Assembly (NCBI GenBank): GCA_019096065.1
Contig: JAGUCH010000001.1
Location: 9,610,001 to 9,674,000 of the forward strand
Direction of reading: 5' to 3'
Source of the DNA: Paracyclopina nana
Lineage: Eukaryota; Arthropoda; Copepoda; Cyclopoida; Cyclopettidae
Length of the DNA stretch: 64,000 nucleotides
This document shows, in pieces, positions 1 through 10,880 of the stretch (the first letter of the stretch is position 1; every line of letters starts with the position of its first letter). Below the pieces are notes generated by a model. That model saw only the letters and a list, made by a program, of their open reading frames with translations. It made no database searches and was not told the DNA's origin. The position numbers and the translations under genes are program-made.

Positions 1-1270
1 TTTTCCGACACTCTTTTCAAGTCAGAGTGATGCCTCGAAGTGGACTTGACGTGACCGTTGGGAAACATCCAGAGCTGGGAGAAAGCATGCACCGAGACGT
101 AGGTAACCTTGTCAGGTCCTCCGTGGCTGGCGACAATCCCTTCGAGAGTGCTTTTCAGGGCTTGCGACTCGGCCTCGCTGAAGGGCCTGTCTCCGTGGTA
201 GGTGTCTTGGCATGGATTGTCCGAGGATCCCACCGTGCCGTGGGCAACGTCAAAGTTCCTGTTGGGATCGGCTCCCCAGCACTTGGAGGAGGAACTGGTG
301 CCTTGGAACCCGGGCAGGCCGCTGATGAGGCCTGTATCAAAAAACTTTATTGTCGACTTTATCGACCTTCGGTGGGACGCTTACTCGGACCTGGGGAGCC
401 TTGTTGGGGCCAAAACTGAGCGCTCTTGAGAAACAGCTGGGCCGAGGGCTTCCTGTTCTTTCTCCACATTCTGTTGCCGTTCCAGGTGTACTCGTAGCCG
501 TCGGGGTTCGCCACCGGCACTACATAAAAGTCGAAAATGTCCAACAGCCCGGCAGATTCGTTCTCGACCAAGCGATCCAGGGCGTAGAGGCAGAAAGCGG
601 GACTTATCCATTCTCTGGCGTGGATGCCGCAGTCCATGAAAATCGCAGGCTTTCCAGACTTGCCCGATGGGTTGGCGGACAGCGAAACCATGCGGATTTT
701 GCGCCCCTCGTAAGTTTCGCCAATCTCTTTGACCTCTACCAAGTCGGGAAAAGCGGACTGAACCTGCGCGCGCCAACGCGATGGAGAGTCTTTTTAGTTT
801 GCTAACGCGGATTCGTCGTTTACCTGGAGCATGTAGCTTTCTATGTCGTCCAGCCTGTGATAGTTGAACAGGTTAAAGTCCTCCCTCGGGTCAGGCCTCT
901 TCCCAGGAGCCCTGAACTGGAACTCGCCCTCCGCGTCTCGGATGTGCCGCATTTGCTCGTCCACGATCATTTGAAAGTCGTCAACCTTGATCCTGTAGGG
1001 CAGATCCTCCTTTTCCAGGAGCCTTTTGACGTCCTCCACCGTTTCGGATTTGACGAGAAATTCCACGGTTTCTTGGCTGGGATTGGACCAAAAGTCAACA
1101 ACGTCTTCCGGCAAAAATTCGTCCATTTGCTTCAGCAACTCGCGATGCTTTTCCGTCATTGGCTTCGATTGGAAGAGCTTGAAGCCGGTGAAGTCCCCTT
1201 GGCACCATGCCAATGGGGAGCAAATGGCCAAAAAGGCCGGAAAACAGCCTACCAAAGCTGCCGCTTTCAT
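1..1270 (-). CDS. Zinc carboxypeptidase (M14A, carboxypeptidase A/B-like), 3' part missing
   Basis: Secreted metallocarboxypeptidase that removes C-terminal residues from peptides, probably a digestive zymogen. Exons 1270-824, 763-391 and 331 to the window edge join in frame. The first about 20 residues are a signal peptide, followed by a propeptide of about 100 residues. The zinc-binding motif DCGIHAREW supplies the first His and Glu ligands. NPDGYEYTW, then DPNRNFD with the substrate-binding Asn-Arg, and SVHAFSQLW with the third zinc His follow in the family order. The catalytic Glu and the C-terminus lie outside the window. The start at 1270 is preferred over an in-frame ATG at 1309, because 1309 lies upstream of the predicted transcription start and leaves a poor signal peptide. 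The donor of exon 2 (CAG/gtccga) was chosen by phase and is the weakest part of the model. Substrate class (A or B) cannot be read here. Confidence 0.9.
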
Positions 1271-1284
1271 AGCTGTCCGTTTGC

Positions 1285-1323
1285 GACTGATTGGAATCGG
1301 AAGGGGCATCCCCGACTTTTATG
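1285..1323 (-). promoter_or_regulatory. TATA + initiator core promoter of the carboxypeptidase gene
   Basis: On the minus strand a CATAAAAG TATA-like box (about 1316-1323) is followed about 30 nt later by an arthropod initiator, ATCAGTC (about 1284-1290). Transcription would start near 1287, giving a 5' UTR of only about 17 nt before the ATG at 1270. This supports the chosen start. Confidence 0.6.
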
Positions 1324-2903
1324 CGAAACGCGTGACCCCGAAAGCAGTCGGGCATGTTGACAAGCGGGCAAAGAGGAAATTCACTTTTGCCTTTGTTCTC
1401 GTTGATAACGCAATCGGATTTAGTCGAGTCACAAAAGGATTTCCTAGCAAAAAAGCGCAGACCCAATTATAAACTGGGACACATACGCGCGTAAGCGTCG
1501 AACGAGCTTTAGACATCCTCATGATAACATAAAAAATGGATAATAGAAATTCACATCAAAAATTAGCCCAAACTGCTCCGTGGGGGTAAAGTTGACAAAA
1601 AAAGTTCACCTTCAAAAGCTAAAGTAAAAAATGTTGAGTTTGATGTGGCTCAGATACTGCGTTCACCCTGTAGATCTTGGATTGAACCGTGTTTTTGACT
1701 TTGGCGACCTTAACGAGTTTTAAATACAGGGTTATTGTCCATGCACTTCATGCCATAACAGATATCAGATAAGACGACTAGAAGATGAGAAAGCTCTGAG
1801 AGCTCAGCAGAACAAAAACACAAGACTTGAAAGTGGACTTGACGACTTTTCTATCAAATCTAAACTTGAAGAGGGGCTCAGCCCAACTTCAGAACAATCA
1901 GAGCATTTTAAAAAACTGGCTCATTTTTTTAAAGCTGGGGAAACTTGCATCCGATTATGTCATTTTATCTATTTGAATATTGTATGCAAAGTTGTTGAGG
2001 AGCTCAATGTGACAACATATTGGTAGATATGTGCTGAGACACTCAGTTGCTGATATTTTGAGGGTCAAAGTTTGAAATAAGAAATAAAGAAGAAGACTGA
2101 GAGGGCTAGATCTGTACCAACTTTCAAACCTCTCTACGTCATTGTTCAGTTGCTGAGTTTGTTTACAATGCAATGCTGAGACTTTATCAAAATGATGTTT
2201 GGTTCGCAGCTCGCTCTGCTCTAGTAAAGTTGAACTGAAAAGGAAAATATTGGGGGTTTTTTTCGATCCCAACTTTTTGCCAGAAAAAAAATGAACAGAA
2301 ACAGAGTTACTAAAGATTTTGATGAATTTAGATAATTAAGACAAAAGCCAAATTAGGGATTTATTTGAAGTGATGGCAATTTTCCTGATAGCTATATGAT
2401 TCACTTTCCGGTTTACCCAATTTCGCCCCTAAAGGCCTGAAGGAATCCCCACGGTCAATGTTGATGTTATGATCAGGATGTCTATTCCAAACACGCCCTT
2501 CAATTAATCGCGATCAAAATGGATATACTGAATCCATGCAATTCATTTCAATGCCACGTGTCGTTCTCATGACGAGCATATTTGTTGCTGACACTGATGA
2601 TGATTTCACGGGAGCCAAAGGAAAATCGCGGTTCTTTGTGACCGAAGACGGCGACGCATCGAGGACGCAATGTGACGCATCGGCAATGCGCGTTTCTTCG
2701 TGGGACGCCGGTTTAACGTAGACCATTGATGGCGAGAAACCAATGCGATCGAGGCGGTTTTGTCGCCTTCAAGTATAACTTAATGGCAGCCCCACGCACG
2801 TATTTGTCCGACTTCCAATCTCACGATGGTCACGGCTTAATTTTTGCTGAAGACTTCAGTTGAGCTTGTTGACGCCAAACGAGCGCTAGTTATAGGCGTT
2901 AAA
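1324..2903. other. Intergenic region, divergent between carboxypeptidase and Spaetzle-like genes
   Basis: AT-rich sequence with no ORF that has splice support or family motifs. It must hold the Spaetzle-like promoter; a TCAGT initiator-like sequence lies near 2857. Nothing else recognised. Confidence 0.5.
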
Positions 2904-4250
2904 ATGATCAAGCTGCTAATTTTGCACGTAAGTGGACAACCTATTTAGCTCAAGTTTGGAACTTAGATTAAACAGTAGTTAGCGCGCATGGCTTCTCCTT
3001 GCTGCAAGAGCCAAGCGATAAAATGGCAAACGGAGTAAAGAATGGGATAAATCGATCTTTGACGACGCATTGCGTTGGATGATAAGATTCGAGGAAATTT
3101 CATCACTACTTTCTCGAAATTCCGAGCGGAATCTCGATGCTGCGCTTGACGTCAGCTGTCCTTCATAGGAAAAAATCAGCGAGTCAATGCAAAAATATTT
3201 CCCGCCTCCATTCGCATTGTTTTCTCACCAAAAAAAAAGCAAAAATATTTACAATAGAGCTCGGGACAACAAGGTCGTTTCTTTTCATCGCAGCCGAAAA
3301 ACCATAAATAATTAAACCATGCATGCGGCTCCGAATGGGGTAGCTCACGAAGTTTGGCTAGTTAGACCAGCGTTTGCAGCGTATTATCCGGAGGCCTACT
3401 TAGCTGCAGGCCCCAAATCACTTTCTTTCGTTGCAGATCGTCAGCTTCGGCTCAGCCCTGAGCGCCGCTCCGCAGGCGCCCTCTCACGGCGCGAAGAGGA
3501 GCTATTATTCGCCCACACCTACGCCGGCGTATCACTCGAGCCCCACGCCCGTCTACCACCCGCCTCACAGGCCGGCGCATGGCTACACGCCGGCTCCACC
3601 TGCACCTTACGGAGCACCTCACGCCCACGTGCCGGCGTACCCCCCGAAGCCGAGCGCGCCGGATTACGGTCCCCCGGCGTGCGCCCACAACCAAACTCAG
3701 CAATTCTGCTTGGAAGATTACGAGTACCCCGCGTACGAGATTCAGCACGCCATCGAATACCACTACGCGGCGGTGGCCGCCCTCTATAAAGGTACGCGCT
3801 TCTTTGCTTCAAGTTGGATGCGAGCTTGAACGATTCACCCGCTTGTCACCAGATGTCCTGGCCAACACGGAGAACTCCGTCGATCTGCTGGTTGACCTGA
3901 AGGACGAGCAGACGTACTTGTGCGGCACGGGCACGGCCTACGTGATGCCCCGAAGGGCCATCAACAGCCACGGCCAATGGCGCATCGTCGTCAACAACGT
4001 GCAGGCCCACTACGAAACGCTGAGTCAGACCGCGCGCGTGGAGGAGTGCGCGCACGCCGGTCAACCGTGCCCGCTCGTGCCGGAGTGCTACAACACGAAA
4101 TGCATCCAGAAGTTCATCTATCACAGATTTTTGGTCTACGACCCCTACGATTACTATTTCCCGTTCGCCATCGAGAGCTTCAAGCTGCCCTCCGCATGCG
4201 CGTGCCTCGCGGGGGCCTATGCGGAGCCGCCGCACCACCACAAACTTTAG
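2904..4250 (+). CDS. spz: Spaetzle-like cystine-knot ligand precursor
   Basis: Secreted Toll-type ligand precursor of 258 aa. Exons 2904-2927, 3437-3791 and 3853-4250 join with consistent phases. The first exon encodes only eight residues (MIKLLILH), which with the next exon make a hydrophobic signal peptide ending near SAA. A prodomain of about 90 residues is very rich in Pro, His and Tyr. The C-terminal 110 residues form the Spaetzle cystine knot: a CGTG-YVMPRRA start, VNNV, a VEEC-x5-CP-x4-ECY-x2-KC cysteine series, KFIYHRFLVYDPYD, and a closing CAC pair. A KR site (GAKRSYY) close to the N-terminus could be a processing site, but the canonical cleavage just before the knot is not obvious. 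The family is clear; which Spaetzle paralogue it is remains open. A polyadenylation signal follows about 90 nt after the stop. Confidence 0.88.
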
Positions 4251-4341
4251 GGCATTTGAATCACCGTGAAATACGCACCGTTAGCACGTCAGCCGGCCCC
4301 TTTCGTTTCATGTCTGGCTTTTCCAGGGTGTTGATGGGTGC

Positions 4342-4347
4342 AATAAA
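4342..4347 (+). promoter_or_regulatory. Polyadenylation signal AATAAA of the Spaetzle-like gene
   Basis: Canonical AATAAA 92 nt after the stop codon, in an otherwise non-coding stretch. Confidence 0.7.
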
Positions 4348-4518
4348 AGCCTCAATAAGTTCCGTTCCATGATGAAAAAAGCGCGTTTTTATTATCACGT
4401 ATCGCACCCTCTGGAAGCGGGAAATGAAGGAAATGGGGAAACGCTCCAGCAACTCACTCGCACCACAAAAATGGCAATAAATGTAGTTCACAAAAAATTT
4501 GATGCCTTGTTGTTTTTG

Positions 4519-4534
4519 CCGCTAGGTGGCGCCA
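4519..4534. promoter_or_regulatory. CTCF-like core motif (CCGCTAGGTGGCGCCA)
   Basis: Matches the AGGTGGCGC / AGATGGCGC type core known for arthropod CTCF sites. It lies between the Spaetzle-like and TTLL3 genes. Motif resemblance only. Confidence 0.35.
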
Positions 4535-5182
4535 GTCAGCATGCATTTATTTAGTTTTGAGCGGGTGAAAGAGGACCTTGGAGAGTTACGAAATTACGGC
4601 ATTCCTGCGCCAGATGTTCAGAAATCGTTCTTTTTCCCACGTGTCGTGATGGAGACCAGAAGAAGAAAAAACGATAATTTATCAAATAGAGCCCGTCGAA
4701 AACAACTAACACGGGGACTGGGCTGTGATCTAAACATAGATTCACCAAAAAATAAACAGAAACCTTGGAGCCGTTTCCATTACGATTGCCTTAGCTAATA
4801 GCAAATCGACAAAGCTTCTTTTTCTTTCGTTGATCCCGTGAAGAGTTGAAATTGCTACTAATTCTTGGCATTATACTATTCTGTAACTCTTTTTTACAAT
4901 GCAATACGAAAATAAGTCATCAGAGGAAAGAACATAATTGAAGCTTAAATGTCTGTCGATGCAGTGCATAAAAGCGAGTCACGAGCAGGGCATTTTGTGC
5001 TGTAATTTTGGTTTGCGGTTAGCTTTAATAAAAGAAAAGCTCACGCTAATCATGAAACCAACCTTAGTTATGACCATCTATCCTTAGCAAAAAATGATGG
5101 TGTGGATTGCATAATTTTTGACTCGAAAACGACCAGAAGGGAATAGAGAGCAACGCGTAGCCTTTTCCCTTCTTTCTGTTAC

Positions 5183-5339
5183 ATAAACCCGGTTCCAACA
5201 AGGAAAATCAGCATAGTCAAGAGACGTAACTTGACTTTTTAGCACAGTCAGGTCACAGCTAGATCGCGCGCTAAGCTCGACCTGACTAACTGGTTTATCG
5301 TGCTACACTATGCTGATATCCCGTGTTGGAACCGGGCTA
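5183..5339. mobile_element. Short terminal-inverted-repeat element (MITE-like, about 157 bp)
   Basis: The ends are imperfect inverted repeats of about 36 bp. The left arm contains CCCGGTTCCAACA and TCAGCATAGT. The reverse complement of the right arm contains the same two blocks with the same spacing. A second, inner inverted repeat (AGTCAGGTC / GACCTGACT) makes most of the element able to fold as one hairpin. There is no coding capacity. The target-site duplication is not clear, so superfamily assignment is not possible. Confidence 0.7.
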
Positions 5340-5914
5340 TAGTGCAGAATGCAAACACGCGGGGACTTTGATCAAACTACAGCCAAGTGCAAGTAGTTTA
5401 CAGTGCGGCCCTAATTCAGCGCATTATGTCCAAGTGGTCTTTCCCATGAATGCAGACTAGCGCGCCTACTGGATCTTAAATCATCCTTTTAATGCCATTT
5501 TCCTTTAAAATTATTACGGTTTGGCCCTGCCACACATGCACATTAGTGGATTTTGTTGAATGTTTTTACCTTTAGGCTTTCCGCACTGCTTTTCTATTGC
5601 TTACCAAAAGCGCAAAAGTAGGTCAATGCTTCTCAGGCCAAAACACATTTTGCCTGCCAGGAACAGCTATAAATTCGCTCACAAGCGCAAAATTTTGCCT
5701 TAATTAGTCTCATGTCTTTTTATTTTTTGACGATCGTGGTTTTAACGCTTTAATTACGCCACGTAGAAGTAGCGCAGTTTTTGTGGTGAAAGAAAAATGG
5801 TGGTTCTTTGGTATGATTATTCCTGGCAAAAAGCTGGTACATGGTGCAAAAGTACCTTGGCGAGGTAGAGCAGTAGAAGGCAGGTACTCAAATTGGCCAG
5901 GATACACATACCAG

Positions 5915-8900
5915 CTGGCAGTCCTCCGAGGATGAAGATGACCTTCATGAGTGGAACCGCCAGTGCCGTTTGGACCTCAGTCTTGATCAGACCCTCTTAA
6001 GCATGTCTGACTTTGACAAGGACTCCCTCTTGGCGACGGATGAGGGTCTTGCTTCGCCGTGCTCAGAGTTGCCCAACGACCCAGATGAGCCCCTTGCCGA
6101 AGAACCTGCCAATGGTGGTGACGAGAAAGTGCGCCAGGTCATGCCTGATTCGGTGTCGACCGATTCCGGTGTCAGCTCGGGATTTGACGAGAGCGAGGGG
6201 GACGCGGCAGAGTTCTACTACGAAAAACCCAAGCATCTGAACGCGTGAGCAGCATTCGATTGAGCGGCTTGACCCGACATTCTCATTCTTGATTTGCTCA
6301 GATTTTCAGCGAAGGCAAAGACCATTTTCGAGGATGTCAAGAAGATTATATTCCAGATAGAGCGAGCCATCAGGCACAAAAAGATCTTTTGCCTGGGAGG
6401 ATGTTTCTCGTCCACGAGGAAGGCTCTGATAAAGAGGGGCTGGGTGGAGGTGGCCTCGAGGACGCGCTCGGCCATTGGGCGGCCATCCTCCAATTTCCCG
6501 TATGCCAACGGCCAATCCGGGGGCCAACAGAGCGATGAGGCGAGCGACATCAACATGAAGCTGTTGAGGGAGAACATTGAGCTCTTCTTCAAAAAAGAGT
6601 CCAATTTCAAGCGCCCCCTCAAAGTGGAGATCATCTTTGCCAAGTTGACCAAAGGGTTCGTGCCGCACTACGAGTGGAACAGCCACCGCAGACGAATCCC
6701 GTGGAAGCTGCTCAAGAAGGACCAGATGGTCAACAAATTCCCCAGTGCTTTCTTCACAACGAAAACTGGGCTGCATCAATCCCTCTTGCAGCTGCATTGG
6801 TACAGCCCATTTCCCGTCTCGACGTTCTTTCCTAGGTGTTACCAAGTAAGCTAATACTTATGGGGCGGAAATGGCGTTTTAAGAGATCGCTCCGTTTTCT
6901 AACAGTTGTCCAACGACGAAGAGAAGTCCGCCTTTGTGGATGATTACCGAATGACTGCTTGCATCAGCATTCTCCAATGGTTTTGCATGGAGTTCAAGAA
7001 ATTCGGCGCTGCCGGGGTGGAAAGTTTTGATGCCAAAGCGCGACGCAGCGTCGTGGAGTTTTCGTTGCTCCGTTGCAAGGAGCTTGTTGGCAGCTTGAGC
7101 CACCAGGATGTGGACACGGACCTCGACCACGTGTGGGAGCATCAATGGGATCAGTTTCTCACAGATTTCTACCTCGTGTGCCACGAAAACTCAAAAATTC
7201 AGGCAACTATATGCGCCTTTTCACGTTCTCTTCCTCGTTTTATTTTCTGGTTCGTTCATTAGAACCCGCACTCTGATAATTGCGCCACTTCAGCCAATTT
7301 GTACGCCCAATGCAGCAAAACGTTGGACAACATACTGAAATTGAGGCCAGAGTCCATCGTGGATGGTTTCATGAACATTTGGATCATCAAGCCAGGATCC
7401 TCCTCACGTGGCAGAGGCATCAGCCTGGATATGAAACTGGAGAACATTTTGGCAGTGGTCAGTAAGAGTAGCGGCCACCAGGGCAGGTACATCGTGCAAA
7501 AGTACATCGAACGGCCCTTCCTCATCTACGAGACAAAGTTTGACATCCGCCAGTGGTTTCTCGTCACTTCGTGGAACCCTTTGAACGTCTGGATGTACAA
7601 GGACTCTTATTTGAGGTAAAAAAAAACAATTAGGGCTCAGCCGGGATTTGAACCCGGGACCTCTCGCACCCAAAGCGAGAATCATACCCCTAGACCACTG
7701 AGCCGCTTTCTTGCTACGTAGGTTCTGTTCGAGGCCTTTTACGCTGACGTGTGGGCATGAATCGATACACTTGTGCAACAATGCAGTTCAAGCGAGGTAC
7801 ACGAATGCCGAGAGGTCGTCCAAATTGCCATTCGACAACATGTGGGACAACAAGACTTTCATACAGTTCTTGAAAGAGCAAGGCCAAGGGGACAAGTGGA
7901 GCAGCCTGATCTACCCGACCATGAAAAAGTGTCTCATAAGTACTCCATCACTTCACTCCCAGCGAATTCATTTTTAGCATCATTATGGTTTCCAGGTGCA
8001 CTCCTGGCCAATCAGGACAATATGGAGTTCAACTACAAGTGCAACGCATTTGAGTTGTATGGCGCTGATTTTCTGCTCAGCTACGACTTGAAGCCGTGGC
8101 TGATTGAAATCAACTCCAGTCCAGCATTGGGATCCACGACAAGTGTGACATCTCGGATGTGCGCCATGATGCTGGAGGACATTGTCCGAGTCACCGTGGA
8201 CCGAAGAAAGGGGCGAAATGTGGACACCGGGGGCTTCGAGCTGATATACAAGCAAAACACCGTCCAACCTCCCCTTTTCGTGGGCACCAGCCTGTGTGTG
8301 CAGGGCACCAAAGTCCCCATAAATTCGCATCCCAGAGGGTGAGAGAACCGCAACTCGCGACGCTGCATTATTATCAGGCTAATACTTTAATCGATATAAA
8401 GGTACAGGAAAAAGTTCTCGTCCGCTGCTAAAAGTATCAAACTGTATTGCAAAGAAATGAGCGAGGTCGAAAGGTCCCTTGACATAAAACCAGTCAGGGT
8501 TAGGTAAGAGTAATCCAAGCCTTTTGCCCTGTATAAAGCAGCCACTGTACAAAACTAGATTCCATGCCCTAATGATGTTCAAGTAGATATCAGTAGATAT
8601 GCCTACAGTAACTAACATTTAGAGCTCCACGGCAAAGATTTGCATCAAAAGAACTGGATCGACTCTCGATTTTCAGCCCTCCTCATGAGGATTTGAAAGC
8701 CCTGATTGCCCAAGCCCACCGAAGTGTGTACAGGCGCGAAAGCATTCCAGTTATCACGGACTTGATCGATAATATCATGTCGATTCCCTCCTGCCTGCAA
8801 GACTCCAACTCCAAAGTCACCCTGGTGAGAGAGTGGATCAAGCAGAACCCCAAGCCTGAGAAGATTGAGCTGCCTGAGCCGGTGAAAAGCGATGATGCTG

Positions 8901-10245
8901 AGAAGCTCACCTGGAACGACACTCCCAAGGATGCGCTTCCCAAAAGGGCATCGGAGGGGCAGGTTGAGGAGCTTCACGGTAGCAGAAGTGGGTCAGTGAC
9001 TGAATTCCCAGACATTTCGGGAGTTGTCATGAGCCAACCGGTCACGCCCAAACGGTAAGCAGACATACGCGAGCGGGCAACGCTGATCTCAAGTCTCACT
9101 TTGATCTCGGTCTAATTCATGATAAGGATAGCAAAACTGCCAAGACACCCGAATGGGCTCGGAAACCGACGAGGGGTGAGCTCCGCCAACAAGCGCACCA
9201 ATCAACACAACAACAATAAGCCGCGCAGAAGCAAGCAGGCCAATGCGAGGCAGAACAACGCCAACAGGTCAACGCCGCAGCAGCCGTCTAAGTCAGCTGC
9301 AGCGTCCTCACGCCGGTCGTCGGCTGCCACGGCTACGTCATGCTCGACTCGAAAAAATTCCAAGGCCGACGACAACAGCAGCGATAATGGTGACAATTCT
9401 CTTCTTAGAGAATTTTTGAGCGACGTTGTTACAACAAGTATATATCAAAAGAGACCGTTCACAAAATTGCTCTAAAGAAGCCCCTTAAAAAATGGGGACA
9501 TTTTCCGCTTCTAACCACTTCAATCTAAGTGCGTGTTCGTTGTCCAGTGATCTTCAGTATGTACATATTTTGCCATTGTTGTGCACTTATATACTTGGTG
9601 TGACATCAGCACTTGCTTAAATTAGGTCTGGATGACCTCTTCAAAAAACGCATCCATGCACCTGCTACATTTCTATCCTGTGAGCTGATATTTTGGAGCC
9701 TGCATTCGGGCTATCATATAGTTGCCAAACGCAAAGTTTGTCTCGAGCTCTATCCAAAATGCATGGCTCAATATGTCGCATCGAATTTCTAACACCGATC
9801 CTTGTACGTTTCAGATTGCGATGCCAAACTAGATGGTAAGGAAAAGGAATTCGCAAGCTTCGCCCTCAAGTCGCTAGCTTCCCATTTCAACTTGGAACGC
9901 GTAAAAAAGTACGGCACTTTGCCGCCAAAATTCTCACTCTCGAAGCCACCCACCAAAAATGTAAAAAAAGATCCCTTGGCTCCTTCGAGCCCCAAAATTC
10001 GTAGCGCGAAAATCAGGCCTCAATTGAACCCCAATGCACGCAAATTGCCCCCCGCAAAGCCCAAGAGGAGCAAGGCGTCGGCTTTGCTAGAACAAGTGCC
10101 TGTGTGCAAGTTGCAAAAAACCCTCATCAAATATGGCTGTTGCCATAATATCATGCAAAATGTCATTAGCTTAGATTACACCGAATACTTGCCACCGATT
10201 AACAAGAGCAATGCTGTTGCCATGAATGATCTTGGATGTTGTTGA
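5915..10245 (+). CDS. TTLL3: Tubulin glycine ligase, TTLL3/TTLL8 type (5' exon missing)
   Basis: ATP-grasp ligase that adds glycine to tubulin side chains in cilia and flagella. Nine exons join in phase: 5915-6244, 6302-6845, 6906-7202, 7263-7615, 7722-7939, 7996-8338, 8677-9054, 9127-9437 and 9815-10245, about 1,067 codons. The initiator exon lies further left. Domain hallmarks in order: KKIFCLGGCFSS, PHYEWN, TEDFYL-like FLTDFYLVC, NIWIIKPGSSSRGRGI (nucleotide loop), YIVQKYIERP, KFDIRQWFLVTS, NAVQ, FELYGADF and PWLIEINSSPALGSTTSVT (metal-binding end). The FELYGAD/DRRKG-DTG-FELIYKQ block points to the glycylase branch rather than glutamylases. An acidic N-terminal part and a basic, Ser/Asn/Gln-rich tail flank the catalytic core. 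The intron 7203-7262 uses a GC donor. The join 9437/9815 rests on phase and splice signals only; without it the protein ends at 9475. Confidence 0.88.
7618..7626 (-). terminator. RNA polymerase III terminator of tRNA-Pro
   Basis: A run of nine A on the plus strand gives a T9 tract a few nt downstream of the tRNA gene on its own strand. Confidence 0.75.
7633..7704 (-). tRNA. tRNA-Pro (UGG)
   Basis: A 72-nt gene on the minus strand inside intron 4 of the TTLL3 gene, opposite to its host. The seven-base acceptor stem GGCTCAG pairs with CTGAGCC. The A box TGGTCTAGGGG and the B box GGTTCAAATCC are intact. The anticodon stem CTCGC/GCGAG closes the loop TTTGGGT, with anticodon TGG. The T stem CCGGG/CCCGG is perfect. 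No intron is present. A T9 terminator follows directly. Confidence 0.95.
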
Positions 10246-10880
10246 ATGTGATACCGAAATACATGTTTTCAAAGGATCGCCACTTTCCACTTTTCCTTAA
10301 CGGAAAACCGTGTACCCAACTCTCGAAACCTTACGACGACATGTGAGCATGTCATAACGGCACATAGAAATTACTACATGGGATCAACATAAACTTAGAT
10401 GATCTTTCTCTTCAGCATTTGTACCGTTTCCGAACCATATTTATGAAGATGATTTTGGCCGACCCTCATACTATATCAAAAATTGAATTAGATTATAGAT
10501 GGAACTTATGTAGAAAGTTTTTTTGGGTTGAATATTCTTTCAAAAAGTGTAACCAAGCTTTAATAGTTTACACTGGAATTTCAATCGCGCACAGTACTTA
10601 GTAGTTCAATTGGAGGTCTAGAAATAAGGCTTTACGCGCATGTTTGAAGTGTTGCGCCTTGTTGTTGCATTTTATTTAAATTCATCACAAATTATTGTAA
10701 AGTAGTCGTATTATTGCAGTCACCCCGATTCAAAGTCACATTTATCACACTTTTTCCGCCATTCATCAAGAGTTAAAAAAGAAAATCATGCTTGCGGCTG
10801 ACTTTACTATTGCACATAATTTCACTTTTGGTCTAGGCAACAACAGATGTTGTTGCTGCTTCTGAATTTTGCTGTCAATT
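10246..10880. other. Convergent intergenic gap between TTLL3 and the ZP gene
   Basis: AT-rich, no supported ORF. It must contain both 3' UTRs. No canonical AATAAA was found close to either stop. Confidence 0.4.

Larger units (their letters stand above)
4348..5914. other. Intergenic / probable 5' non-coding part of TTLL3
   Basis: Small ORFs here lack splice or family support. The stretch contains a CTCF-like core (4519-4534) and a terminal-inverted-repeat element (5183-5339), listed separately. The first exon of the TTLL3 gene, including its ATG, should lie here or further left but was not identified. Confidence 0.4.

Noticed and set aside
155-805. Several long ORFs on both strands over the carboxypeptidase exons
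   Set aside because: Other-frame shadows of the carboxypeptidase coding sequence; no splice or motif support.
1955-2726. ORFs of 60-105 aa on both strands
   Set aside because: AT-rich, no homology motif, no splice signals in phase.
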